The position numbers and the translations under genes are program-made. A stretch of DNA of 64,000 nt. Source: Alentia gelatinosa (Eukaryota; Annelida; Polychaeta; Phyllodocida; Polynoidae). Under the pieces are notes generated by a model. The model saw nothing but the letters and a program-made list of their open reading frames with translations. It had not been told where the DNA came from and did not search any database. Positions 24,201-39,200 of the stretch are shown piece by piece; positions within the stretch are counted from its first letter, which is position 1, and each line of letters begins with the position of its first letter. The DNA lies in NCBI GenBank assembly GCA_950022655.1, contig OX465584.1:30570988-30634987 (forward strand), written 5' to 3'.

Positions 24201-27200
24201 AGGATGTACATTTTACGTTCTTCTCATTATCATAAGTTATTAATCTAATGCACGATGGATCATGTGATTGTTTTTGTCATTTATTTCTGTGGTTTTCAAT
24301 ATGCACACCACAGGTTTAGTCCTATTCGTTTGACATATTTTATGCACACATTGTTTTGGTAATTAAAACTAGTTCGACCGGAGAACACAGATAGGTGAAA
24401 ACACATGCAAAGAAACACATCTAGATTGAGGGTGCGTAAGAGTTAGGTAGAACTTATGACCTACTTCATAGATATACTTCAGAGGCTTCATACATATGCA
24501 TCAACTATTTGTGAACACAATTATTTAGGGCACAGGTCTGTCCTGATCACAGACTATATCGTTATTCGAAGATTAATTGATGTTCAGTAGCACCTCGCGT
24601 ACATGGTCACAGGATAACCTGATATTTTTCCCGAACATCATACAAGCTCTTTTAACAGACACCTGCGTGGGTTAGATATTCACTGTGCTTAATAACTACA
24701 TATCTGAGTTAGAGTTGTCCATATATATTTTGATTTTTTTATCTGATAAGCTTTTATGCGTCCTAACTCTAAATGAATTGTCTAAATACTGAGATATTAC
24801 CTTGTATTTCACAGTAGAGTAATCATCATGTTGATCATATTTACAGGAAACGTTTAGTGATAGTATTGTACCCACTACACATCAAGACAAAAAGGTCTTT
24901 GGTTCAAAGGCCCAGGTGCGTCTATGCTGCTATGGGTTGAGCTTGCGTAGGCTGAGGGTGTGAGTCGTGCTCCTGAAAACATTTACAGCATGCGTTTAAT
25001 CACACTCAAAACATGAGTCCATTGAGCTTCACTTACCAACATGTTCACTTGTATAAAGGGACCAATGACCAAAACTAATAATGCCCCGCCGCAGTAAACA
25101 CTAATACTAAATGATATTTAGTACGAAACATACAACTTGTGTCAAAACGACATTATAGACACACAGGTTTAACTACTTTAGGGTAATTATCATTACCGTT
25201 ACAACATCACTGTACACATATTCTTTTTTTTGTGTTGAATTTAGTTATTTAAATGCAAAAATAGTTTCAGATGGAAATGATTTGATATTTTTATCCAATA
25301 TAAATTTTAATAGTCGTGGAATTGAGCTTTCCCTGGTTTTGAAACTTTAACCTTATTTCCCCCAATTTTCCTCAAATTATATATGTTAATTCCTTAGATC
25401 TTGAGTTTATTGATTATCTCTACTCGAAAGTGGCTAATAATTGATATAATTTTCATTGCACTAACCTTAACTCAAAAAGTGTGGTTACTAGAGAAAATAA
25501 AATTCTCAATTTTTATTAACATCTACTTCTCAAATATTGAACCATTAATTTTAAATCAAGATGCTGCATTTTTAACAAAGTGATCTACCATGAACTAAGC
25601 ACCTGGTTTGAATTCGGTTTTGAATAAAAAAAAAAGTGGTTTCTCAGATATGTGATATAACTAATTTTTATTTACAGCTCGATACATTACATTTGGTTTA
25701 CTCCGAAAAGGTGTTCTTTTGATTATGAAATAAATCTTTTTGTGTTACTGAATGGTGATATAATTTGTCTAAATTTAGTATAAGTACGTACAACCAGGAT
25801 GCAGAGGTTAACAAATTTTGCATTGTTGAACTTGAAAGAAAAAATCGAGGAATTCCTGTTTGATCAAAATTACCTTTGAATGATAATACCCCTTCCCCTT
25901 CCATGTATCAATCAAACTGTACACATGTAAAGAAAGGCAAGTTTGACTTGGTGCTACTAAACTTTGCTGACAAACTAGAAATTGAGAGTATTGTTGCTTA
26001 TAAGATTGTTTAGACTAACAGGAACCTTATCTACTCGATGTAAAAAGAAGAAAAACCAAAAATTGCTGTAGGAAATATAGTTTTTACGCTGTCACTATCT
26101 TCCTCCCCCACTCTCACTGAATTGTTGATAGCTTAGTTGTGCTGTATTTTCCCTATATACAGGCTGAGCTGTGTATATCCATACATATGAATTTACATTG
26201 TGATTTTGGCGATCGACCCATGTATGAATTATTCATTTATTATCTTGGTTGAGTGAATTCTTTCTAAGATTGATTGTACTTGTTTCACATGAGCACGGTT
26301 ATCACATTTAACATTGAGGACCAACAAGCTGTACGGTTGTTAATATGCTATTGTATTACTTCACTGCTTTTGCACAGCCCATCAAGTACACAACAAGTAG
26401 TGCAAAGCCAAAAGTACGTGAGGACAAGAGTGGAATGCCTACATTTGCCCAGGAAAGAGCAGAGGAACGTGCTTCAAAAAAGGTTGGACAAAATCTTGAA
26501 GACAATTTAGATTTTATATTATCCCCCACCATCGGTTGGGAATAGAAGTGTACTTCGCCTTGTATTTTAAATCTATTGAATATTTAGAAATAGAAACGAT
26601 CCTCATTTAATTGTCAATTCAAACAAATCTGAATTGCATCTAATTTTTTTTCAAATTTTCTTTATATTGTATTCTTACAAGACATTTTTATCCTTATCAG
26701 AGTCCAGATGGTTATCTTGAGGCACTGACCAATGCCTACATCCGTAGTGGTATCCTCGTCAGCGAGCAACAAGCAAAAGGTAAGCATATTTGATTAAAAA
26801 TGAGTCAACTTTGATAGATATATATATATTCAAGTCAAACCCGAGCGATTTCCTTCAGAAAACAACAGTACCAGGCAATATTTACAGCATGTGTTAAGAT
26901 ATAGGAACACAATTTAACCCCAAAATACCTAACTATTTTGTGTTTTGAAATTGCAACTCGCATTTCACAAGGAATCTTCTTATAGAATAGCTATGCTTTC
27001 CCTGATAGAAGATATAGAGTGAAAATATAAACTAACGTGGTTTCATTATTTGATCATGAAGCGATAGGTTTCACTGGATTTGAACGGAATGAACCCGGTA
27101 TGTTATGTGTGGCATGGATTTTCTAGCTTCTACCATAAGAAATCCTTGACAATAGGATTGGTTTATTGTAAAACAGACTTATTGATGTCCAGATAAAAAA

Positions 27201-30200
27201 AGAAAGTCTTATCGGACTGATAATCTCCATAGAGGTAGATCAAGGGGGTAAATAACGAGTACATGTATGTTGGAAGTAGCCTCGCTGTAAAGTTAATCCT
27301 AAAAATGTACAGATTAGATCAATAGATCAGCGTATAATGACAAGCATGCATTAGTATTAATAATGAAAAGGCTATATTCATTAGTTAATATAAACCTGTA
27401 TTGCAAACATGTAGGTTTTTGTATAAGCATTGGAGGTAGTTCAGAAACGACTGCGATTTTTGAACACCTCTCCACACTGAGTGTGTCTTTGCACTTTAGG
27501 GATTTTCCATGCCACAGAGTCATGTTATCTATTCCATCATCTTTTCATGTATTTTAGGACGTCTCATATATCCTTATATTAGTTATGATATAATATGATT
27601 TATGTTATTTGACTTCTGTACATTTCCCTTAGGTCATACTTCGTACTTGATTAAAGGTTTTTGTATGGTATGGGTGTTAGAATCAAGTACATTTCAGTCA
27701 CTTCTTTACAATTTTAATATTGGTTTCAGAGTGTCATTTGTATTATAGAACATTTTCATGATGTGCAGGACATGTATCGATTATCCCATTTTATATGTTC
27801 CAAGTTTTTAAATTATATACCGCTTTACCTATAAGTATTGTACACCTGCCCTCCCGATTTGAATTTTATTTCATATGTGTGAATATTGCATGCACTTTGC
27901 TTCAACCTTTTAAAAAATCCCCCCATCTATATGCATGCTGTCTACCTTCCCAGAAGTCCCACACTTTCGGTACACGGCCGGTAGTCGAACTGTGCCCAAT
28001 GCCCTTGAAGGCATGTGTCCTCATCATGATAAAGCCTTCGCTGCACAATACGTCGCCAATCATCTGCAGCAGTTCAGCTATCCAGGTAAACTTTGACACC
28101 GCCTTAGTTTATTTGAATTCTCACACTGCACCTTTTTTTCCCAAAGAAAGCCTCTTCGTTTCAGTCTGAGATGGCTAACGTTTTTTTTCAATTTCTTTGG
28201 TTAAATTTTCTTTTTTGAAGGCCTATATTTTCACATAATTTGTTAGGAATCGGAAATGTATATATTTATTACAGTAATATATTGATGAATTATGGGAGTT
28301 GTTTAGCATCGTTATAGAAATTATCGTTTGGAATATTGTTCCATTTAAAACAGACAACTTAAATATCTGCTTCAATGAATTATTGTCTTACTTACTAGTC
28401 CCATTAATCCGAATTGAATAGTTCTCCCATGTAAATTGGCCTTAAGATAGATTTAAGTCAGGTAGTCGTTTAAGTCAAAAGATCTCAAAATGGTTACTTT
28501 TAAGTTCGAGGAAGATGAAACATATATCTACAGCACAAACGTGTACAAATAATCACCTTAACTACAAAAAACATTATAAGAATATTGAAACCTGTCTAGG
28601 GTAGGCCCTATATATCCATTGACCAGGATAGTCCTCAATACAGCCATTGAGATCTACCTATACTTCAAGGGGTTATGAGTACAGGTAAAAAGGAAAGGCT
28701 CTCCGTTACCAATGTAACAGTGTGAATAGATCATATACAATATTGCTCCTCAATCAAGTGTTCATCGTTATTGCCTTTCAAAAATAAGTTTCTAGTATCA
28801 TCACTTGGCCGTCGCCATTGACAAGTTATTGTGCTTATGGGTATCAGATATTTTAAGTGATTATCATTATTACACAAAATTATGAAATATAGACACAGAT
28901 TCGCCCACATTTGATAGGAAGTTTGAAAAGAATCTTTTTTTCATCAGGCAATCCTATTTAGTATCAAAGAAACAAATATTTTACCATATTATCTAGTAAT
29001 TTAGAGCATTAGGGGTGAATTTGGAGCATTTGGTAAGTATCAATAAACAATTTGGGGGAAAATTGTAATCATAATCGCACAGAAACTATGATATGTACAA
29101 AACCTGCTGGGCATCATCAGTAAGTTATTCTGTCCTTATGTTTTTTCCGCTAAAGTGGTAGACGAAAATGGTGATCCAGTAGATCTGGACGTAGACATAG
29201 ACTGGCAGTGGGACAGCGCCAGCTGTAACTGTCAGAAGCCGCCTGAAGTTAGCAATGCGCCACCTCAGCCTGAGCCTAACCTCAGCACGGCTGAGCCTCT
29301 CTTGTTCAAAGAGAAGCGTGAAGGTAAACCTGGCAGATGTGTTGTAATCTTTCTCACAAGGTGATGATATGAGTGTCTTTCTCAAGCCCTCCTCCAGCTC
29401 CTGTAGTAATTGCTCACCCTCATCTGTCATCATAATCCTGCCATGCTGATTGAGATGTGAACTTGCTCAAAGTCCCAGAGCAGCTCATAACCTGCTCCAG
29501 GGTATTTCTAATCGTGTGCCATCATCCATTTGCAGTCATGTTAGAAAAGGGAATTAATGTTTGTACATTACTTATCATAACTTCATGAGAGGGGACAAAT
29601 ACTTGCAGTCATGTTAGAAAAGGGAATTAATGTTTGTACATTACTTATCATAACTTCATGAGAGGGGACAAATACTTGTTTGATAATATGAGAGGACAAG
29701 GTTCATAGTTGAATGCATTACATGTGGACATAAATAAACAGTTCAATTTTTGTATATAATGATAACTAATTGATTTAAATATAGTGAAATAATACCAAAT
29801 TGGATGTTCATAGAAACCTTAAGTAACACTGAATTCTACCTTTCAAAGATGTAAGTAAGTAATATATATTGATTGGATTACAATAAAATTTCGACCATAA
29901 CTGATTTAAGTTCAGACAATCCTTGTTATTTTAACATAGAAGTACCCCAGGAAGAAAGATTTGCCAATTCCCCATTGGGTGGTACAAGAATGTTCAGGCG
30001 TTTGAAATACTCACGCCACTCAGGCCTGACAAACCCACGCAGTAAGAAAGGTAAACCGTTACGAGACTGTCCGTGGGGGCTAGACGTCTGGTCAAAGCTG
30101 CAAATTAACACCGCGTCAGAGTTGAAACACTGCTTTAAATTCTTGAGGTTTATTTTGTTTTTGTTTTTTTATCAATACATTGTATATTAAGAGGTGGATG

Positions 30201-33200
30201 GCCAGGCTTTTGGGGAGTTCCTCTCTGTCGCTGCGCTTTTCTTTTTGTACAGTTCTGGTTTTGCAAATGGCTTGTCTTTCACAGCCTCGTGATGACTTTA
30301 TGATCCCAGTAATTTGTGATTTTCGAGTCTGCCAAATAATGGCTGATTTACGTGCGACATTGTATACAACTTGCTCGTTTGAGATGAAATGTTTTATTAG
30401 GATGAATTCCCATCAAACTGGAGATCTTTGCAGATTTTGTTATCATGATTAAGTATACCGATCATAGGGAAATATTTTGGTACACTATTTTTGGAAGATC
30501 TACCTCCACTACATCGTATCGGTATGAACAGGTGTTGAACATATAGAGGAAGAAATGGTGGAGCCTGAGAAATGTAAGGGTTTACGGGGAAAGATGACCA
30601 CCTCACGACCCAAAATCCATAAAGGTAACTCCCCTAATTTGTCTTCACTGGCACGTGTCTTCAGTTTGTAGACTTCGTGAATTCCTTCCCACTTCCTCAG
30701 GGTGTTTCATTAACTTACCTTAATCCGACTGGCTCGTTTCACGCATTGCAGCAGTGAATTTAGAGTGTTCTCACTACGATATGCGAACTAAAGCCAAATA
30801 AAACCTGGTAGACGTGTGACTTGATTTGGGTAGGTTTGCAGAGTTCTCTTTGGTGTTCTTGTCATGAACAAACTGCTCAAACTCATTACTAAAGTCGTGG
30901 AACTTGCGTATGTTTAGTGATGCTTTTGATATGTGGCTGAAGTGTGGATGCTTCTTGTATGGTGTTTCAAAATTTAAAAAACTTAACATAATGGATGCTA
31001 AACATAAAATGATCTTTGAATATATAACATAACCATTTAATCCATTCCTTGTTTCTAATCTTTATATTTTTAGCTAAACCCTTAGAATATTTCATTGACC
31101 AAATAATCTCCAACCTCAAATACTATGGGTTCAGGACATCAATGGAAAGAGGTGGAAAAATCTAAAAAGATTCCTATAACCGATTTTATATAAATATGTA
31201 ATACTACATATTGGTCAGTAGAGAAGTATTACCCTAAACTCTTATCTTTTATGAAACCTATCCAAGTCAGAAATATACTTCTTAAAACTAGTTTGATTTA
31301 TTTTGTATTGAAAAAATATATGAGCTATAGATTTTAATGTCATCTTGTATATATATATATGTGTAGTGAGAACCAGTAGAAAGAGGCGGAAGCGTGACAC
31401 TGACACTGAGAAGGTATCTCAAAAGGTGCCCGTAAAGTCGGCCACGGGTGGTGAAGATCCCTCAATGTCTGTGCCGCATTCCAAACCGCAGGGGCTTTAT
31501 CCAGGTAATATTTCCATTTGTGTCTCTGTTCAAGAAGTTTTCCACAAAGCAGGGCGATCATATCGACAGTTTAGTGTACATACTCCCGTTGTTGATTTGA
31601 ACCCTATGTGTATTTCCCTGATTAATATATGATATTCGTAATAATAAGGTAACATCAATTCCTCCGTAGTGTCTTATTAGTTTAGGCTAATAATTAGGGA
31701 CGACTTTGAAGTGTTCAGGAAGACTATTTCACAGACTGGTTCTTGTAGTTCTCTCAGTAGTCTAAACTATACTTGATGTATCCTGTTATAACAGCCACAT
31801 GCATAATCAAATATTTATATCGATAACGCGGCAACACCTCAAGAAAAACACCATCATTATTTAATACTACTTGAAGGTTGAATCTGTGTCTACTTGTAGG
31901 ATTAGTATTTTTGTCTATGGGAAACTGTTTTAAGTATTTGTGGAGTAAGATTTGGACTGCAGAGTATTGTTATTTCTAAAGTTACGTCCAAATCAGATGA
32001 ACAGCACAAGTTAACCATAGAAATGGTATAAAGGTATCATAGGAACACACTGCGGTTAACCCTTTCACGGCAGTTGCAATGTAGCCGTTGGTATAAACCA
32101 ACATCAGGGCACTTCCAAATTTGTTTCTTTTTAAATCACGAGAGAGGCATAAAGATTGGTCAGCTATACTTATTCCATATATTGTTTACCTTTCAGTTGA
32201 GAATTACACTGGCTCTTCCTATATTGGAGGGTCTAAATACACAATTGGCTTCTAGATAAATGCATTCCTCCAGTGTCCACAGAAATGCAATACCCGCCGC
32301 GGAAGGGTTAATTCACAATAGTATTAAATATTCATTGACAAGGAGACCTAATACAAAGACCCTCCAGCCGTGTATAATGATGAGGAATCCGGCTGACGGT
32401 GGAACTATAATGTGTGTCTGTGCTGTTTGTTCCTTGGCATCAGGTGCAGAGCCCACTCAGGGTCAGGATGTGGCAGCCAATCAGCTGCTCTCTCTCAGTC
32501 GCAGTTATATAAAGCAGAAACTCCAGAATAAAGGTCCAGTAGGACCGTCAGGCGGCCGTGTGGCAGTGCCATCTACTTCCACCAACAGTACCAGAGGTAG
32601 TTTCTGTTTGCAGTGTTGTGATTTTGTTAACCTATGAAGCTGAGCTTTTACTAGAGCGATAGAAAACTCCCATGAAGGTCACACATCTTTGCTCCCTACA
32701 GTCTTTGAACGGTCTGATATCAGACAAGGGATTTCCTGATTCTTTTTGGAATTTCGTAGTTTTTGGCGTCCCAAGGGGCGTCCATGTAAATCCGAGGAGA
32801 AGAAAGGTTGACTGTAAAATGGGCCATTTTAGCTTTCAGCTGAGGCCAGCAATTCACAAATAATTGGTGAAAATGCAGGCCTTCAAAGCCCCGTCAACTT
32901 TTCCGGATTCTTCGTTATTTCCAAAATCCATGCACGTGATATTCTCGAGAACTGTAAGATAAGTTTTCGACAGATAGATATATCTCCACTGGATGGTAAA
33001 GACAGACACTGTTAGTAGCCAGAGAATGCAACAAGAATGTTGGCCAATGGTGTAGACCAGAGGTGGTGAACAGCAGCTGGACCAACAACAAACAGCGTTT
33101 GCACGTATTTCCATCCAGTTATTACGAATGCACGATATATGCACGGCACAACATACGTGTTTTAATCATTGAAATATACATTGAAAGAATCGGCTGTCCC

Positions 33201-36200
33201 ACCCACATCGAGGTGACCCAACGAGTAGTTATTTTGGGGAGCAAAGAATGCTAGACCTAGCAGCATAGCGATTAACCTGATTGTGTTGGTGTGTACATTG
33301 AATCTTAAAAGCAGCGCTATACATATATGCATAACTTTGTGTAAGAAGCTATTCGACCTGACTATAGTCACATAGTACTTGCATTCGCTCTTGTACAGAA
33401 GGGATGTATACTTGCCAAATGTCTATGGTCTGCTGAGTAGGTCAGATGGATAGTTCTCTCTAGTTCTCTGTGTTTACTCCTCTGGTGTATCAACTCTTTC
33501 GGGACAATCTTGATGGTAGAAAATTATCTCACTGACAAATGGAATTATCTCTTTCCTTTACGATTTCTGTTATACTTGCTGTTTGGCAGTATGGTCGGAT
33601 GTGAGTTGTTGAATCGATCTTCCTATACACTTAAGCAACTTCATGATATTATACCATGATGCATAGTCACCCTCACGAATATATCATACAATTTTATTTT
33701 GATGTTTAGCACGGGGGCCTCTCCCAAGGACTCTGAGGGCTCTCTGTCAAAGCCCAAAGCCTCATACTTTTTGAAAGACGGTCGGTACGGGTTAGAACCA
33801 CCTTGATCTGGTGTTAAATGCACACTATTTTTAGCCTTATTTTAGTTTTCTTAAGAACCATAAAATAGAAATATCTATATAACTTGAATTTAAAAAAAAC
33901 TGCTCCCTAGTGCAAATGCTCATTACCAAATATTTGTGTATCTTCAGTAGAAACATTGCATTAAGTTAGTGCAGTAGGTTTTCATCAGTTGGAAACATAA
34001 ATATCCTTATCTGTTGCTTATCTGAATAAAATCAAGTGGGTTATTTAGAATACGTCATTGGCCAGGGTTAAGATTAATATGAATATGATACATGCAGAAA
34101 GTTAGGGGGTCGTACTTTTGATTCTTCGAGTGAGCAGCTTTAGATCCTTGATTGATCTGGCTTCAGAGCTCCTTCACAATGAAGCAGTTTCTTCATTTGT
34201 AAATACAGTGTTTAGTAACTTTAATTATAATTTACCTTCATTACCAATTAGTTCTAATATAAAGCCTCTAAGTGTTCATAGAACGTCCAGTCTTGCTGTA
34301 GTGGTCAGATAATTACGATTTGTTTACATTAAAATAATATATTGACGAAACAACATACCTCTATACATGAAACAGCTTCTTTTGACTTTTCCACATCAGC
34401 AGAGGTATAGAGAGGGGAACTTTATAGATCCGCCAGTCCTAGTTTTATCACATGTAGTATCAGGATTTTCGAACAAATATTTTGTTAAAAGCACTAACCT
34501 TCTGTGTGGTGTTTTGTAATTTAAGTATATTTTAGTTTATAATTTTATATCCTCGTTTTGTTTTGTTCATTACTGTAAAAACGCACAAATTGCACCGGTA
34601 GTTAGTTGAGTTTGTATTTATTTTTTGTAGACTTTCCTTTTCAATCATTCTACGATAGTTCATTGATAAACTTATCTCCGTCCTAATTAGACAACCATGT
34701 ATTTGTTGCAATTATATTCAGTTCCTATCTAGCATTATGTCATATCACTGGGTTTGAGCTGAAGTTACCTGGTTTATAACTGAATCCATTGCTAAAGTAT
34801 CTTAATGGTACTGATAGCTGAGTAAATGTACCATATTTATTCATTGAATTATTTTCATCAATTGGCAATATAACAACCCGTTTCCCTATCATTGTCTTTC
34901 ACTATACGTCGCTAACTGTTAGCCCGAACACGAGGGCCTAATTCTAGTGTTGTATCTTGTTTTACATTATTGTCACGTCTGTGGTTTGGTTTGACCTTCA
35001 TCTGACCTTCTGTTAGATGTGTTAGGTGGCGCTCTGCCCTTCAGTGAACCTCAGCACCAGCACCCCTCGGCCAAGCTTCCCAAACCCACGGCTCGCATTG
35101 CCTCCACCTACTCCGTTAGCGGCGACCAGCTCGGTTTGTTCACTAGTTCGCTTCTCTAGGACCTGCACCTGAAACCCGTGCCACCAACGCACCCAGATTT
35201 AGTTTAATTTAGCATAGTTTAGTTTTCTTTGTTTAGTTCTTGATCTCACTTTGTGTAATAGTTGGTGAACTAGTTCTGTTTCCTTCATTTCACAGCTTTA
35301 GTTTTTTTGCCTTTCAAATATAGATAGAATAGTAGACATATAGTTTGTTTGCATTCTGCTCATATCAGCTTGTTTGTGATGCATCCATGAGGTCATGTCA
35401 CCAGACTTTTCACATTCAATTTCATCACACAGAGTTTCCTACAGAACTGCATTGTGTGTCAACTCATATAACAAGTATCCACCACAGAGGTCATTAAAGG
35501 TTCTACAGCTATTTGTGTATACACACGTACAATAGTATCACACTCACACAAAGCACCTCAGAATTACTAGGAAAAAGACATTGAATTTTTTGTTTTTTTG
35601 TTTTTTTTTGAGATCAAATAATTGATATTAGGGAGCACTTTCATGTGTCCTGTAGTCCTGCTGAAGTCTGGACGTCGGTCTGCGACCAGTCCGTGTCTCG
35701 GTCGATCGGCGACACCACGACGCCGGTCACAGCGCGGGGTGCGCAGTGCGCGGTCTCACGACACGTCACGTGCACAGTCAGCACGTGAGACCTACTCCAC
35801 CACAGAGACCTCATGGAGAGAGTCCAGCATGAACAGCTCACCCGCTCCCATGCTGCGCCCGCAAACTCATCTCCAAGTGCCTGAGCCCAAAATGGATGCT
35901 TTTGATCGGTTACACCTGCGGTTGTCAAATGACGGTGTGGCGCACCTGGAAGCGCGTGGTGAGAGCCCCCAGCAATGGGCGGAGATCTGTGATGTGGATC
36001 AGTACGTCTACAAGGCGCAAGGTGGAGTATGACCTATTAAAAGTACACCTTCATTGTGATATGTGATAATTGGTAGCAGCTTCACATGCCACTCACATTG
36101 CCTAGGCGAGGTAAGCACATCGTGGTTGGATCTGGCTCTGGTCATCCATCACCTGCAGAGCAGACTCACTTCACAGGCGTCCACCAGTCTGGAGATGTGC

Positions 36201-39200
36201 AAGGTCTCCTCAGATCAGACAAAGTCTCAAAGCTTCACTCATATTCGCAACTCCAGAACTACACCACGTCACACTAGTAATAGCAGCTCCACAATAGTAG
36301 TTGACCACCCTCACAAAAATTAGACAATCGCCTAGAAAATAGTTCTCAAAGGCAGATTGACTGTTGGAACGAGACACAAACCAACTGGCTGCAAAAATGT
36401 TGACAGACAAAAACTATATATCCTCATCGATCTGAACTTTACCTTAGTTTTACACAGAAAGCATTTCGTAATTTATTATTGTTGGTAAGCTGTCGACGTG
36501 GATTTATTCATGCCTCAACAAAATATCGTATTTGGTGAGCAAATGGCGATCAAAGACATTACTCAAAAGAATGTGTTCGAGAATACATGGTATAATGATT
36601 TTTCTCAGTTGGAGAACTAGAATTTTGAGAGATAGTTTACCTTTTCGTTCTCGTGCTGGCGTTAAAAGAAATGCATCTGTGGTAACCTAAATTCCAGATA
36701 AAAGTAAGAACACTTTATGGTATACCTCTAAACCAGATACAGACCTACCTTGAAAATGTCTTGTGCGCAAATACAGAAAAAAACCCACTATATCGTAGAG
36801 TACTTCACTTCTGTTTGTTGTCTGTCGATGAATAACTATTTACATTTGCATTATGTGAATGTTGGAAATCTTGGTGGTGGTGCCATTGTGTAAAGATGAT
36901 GAATATTGTGTTTATTTGGCAAGCTGATGTAACAGTCATGGTTTCTTTATAAAGCGTTACCTCTATTATTTCCATGATTTTTAGACCGACAGTGATTAAG
37001 AAACGTTTATAGATCGGAGGCAATCAGTCGCCTTTTATGTTTGCAGGGCTATAATATCGTGAATATTTATTTTAAAGTATCAGCTATATAAGGTATCAAT
37101 AAATCGGAAGTTGACATTGAACAAACTTTACTGTAAGATAAATCAATATTAGCCACCATGATGAAATGATACCTGCGATCCGTCCTCATCACGAGGTAGA
37201 GGAAATGATAGTCCTTTTCTAGAGGTAGCTTTAAGATTTATTTTTTGCAATATGCATGTAAACCCTTATAACCGTTCTTTATACCATACCACTGAGCATG
37301 TTGATTTGTTGAATGTGTGAGAGTTGACACTAGAGCATAAGTGTGCTGTATACCTTAACCGTTACCTCTAACCCTACCCACTCACTACGACACGTCGCCA
37401 GAACCATTGACGGTCTACAAGGCAGTCTGGTCTGGTCTAGTTTGTGCACCGACCGTTAGTCACGGCAGTAACAATAACCTGGCTGTGTACCGTCTCTTCT
37501 CACTGCTGCCAGCTGGACCCGACAGCTGGTCTAATCTTGATGTGCGTGGCAAGAAGTCTGTCGTGCACGGGCATGAACAACTCCGGGATGACGGTTCTCA
37601 GCTCCTAATCGTAACCGTGGCTAGTCTCTCACACTCCTCCCCCGCCACCCTCTCCACCATGCACATAGGCGTCAAGGGTAACAACGCAGCAGCACACCTT
37701 TTTTGTTTTGAATTTATTAATTGGTTATTTTGTCAATTGGTCAGTTTCCTTTCAAATGGTTCAGATTTCTGTGTTGCTAGTCTACAGCGGATTCTTTTCT
37801 GATTGTGTTTAGCTGTGTGTTTTAGAAAATATATATATCAAAGTATAAATCTTATCGATGTTGTACATATTAAGGTCTTTATTCAAAACATTTTGACTAC
37901 GCATGATTTAAAAGAATTTGCTTTATTTGTTAAAGTTATGGAATAAGTTTTCAATAGCTTGGGATTTTCTGGTGGTGAGCTGACGATCATAGAATGCTCC
38001 AGTTTATGACTCGGCATTACATGGCTGTGGTTTGCATGCATATTGTAAATATTCCTTTCCTAGCTTTCATTATAGACGTTCTGTTATTTCCAATTTTTAT
38101 ATCATCCAAGTCTGGAGCACAGTGCACCACTTCATATATCTCAGTAGATACCTAGCCAAGTGCACTTTTAGTTACCGTCTATCTCTTTGTAAATAAAGTA
38201 TTAGATTCCAAGCTGTATCGCTCCCTTATTGTTTTCAAACACAAACTGTTTGCTTATTTTCCTACAATTCTAATTCAATTTTTGACGTTTTCTTGTTACA
38301 GAAGATTTAGAGGAACTAGGTAATAAAGCAAAGTCGGCCAGTGCCAAAACAGACCGGCGTGCAGCACAGCGACATCTGGTGGAGCTGTCTGCAGCTCAAC
38401 AGCGCCAGCAGGACCTCCTAGAGCAGCAGAGGAAGGTAGGAAAGTCGTCTGTTTGTATTGTCATAACCTTACTTTCATGCACCCCTTCAGAGATAGTTCT
38501 GCAAAATGCCCTGAAGAGAGTGCTCCACTGGGCCTGAAAACGGTACTGTGTGGCCATTGCACGGTGCCCATTTGGCAGCCGCAAGGGGCCAGTGTTAAAT
38601 CTTGTTCATTCATCATCACTATAATCACCCAATTGTTCACTACTGTGTATAACAATGATGTAACATGCTGTTTGTACTTCACTGGAAGATCTTCCAATTC
38701 TTGAAAGAAGTGAATAAAAGACTATAAAAAAAAAAGGTTACAGCCCAAGGATAGCAACCGGCAGGGAAGAGCAGGTTAAACACTTAAGCGAGTGGTCCAC
38801 CAACTAGGCTTTTAACAGGCAGGCAGGCAGGCTAGGCGGCCCTGCCGGCATCGGGCAATCCACTGGCTGGAAATGTGCAAATGCTATAGGCTCTTCCACC
38901 AACCCACCTTATTCTAGCTGGCTGATGCCCACATGGCACCCATGCAGGCTCCTAGCAACCTCTTCCACTCAGCCAGGCAGTCGACCAGCGTCGGCGGGGT
39001 GATGGTTCTGCCCCGCCGTCTGGTGGACGTTGGTCGCATATCCATGCTTTGCTTGTTCTCTGGTCATTCAATAGGAGCACATCGAACCTACTCCACAGAA
39101 CTAGGCCATTTCTGCAATGTTAGGGTATGTAAGTATCTATGAGAGCTCTTCAATTTTCTGCTGAATACTGCAGTTAATGGAATGATGAAGGTAAACAAAG

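Larger units (their letters stand above)
32597..35016. other. Intron 26 (2.4 kb)
   Basis: Contains a dispersed-repeat copy (family B, about 32755-32950) and, on the minus strand at about 33690-33805, an exon-like open frame described separately. The remainder is AT-rich with no further structure that I can support. Confidence 0.55.
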
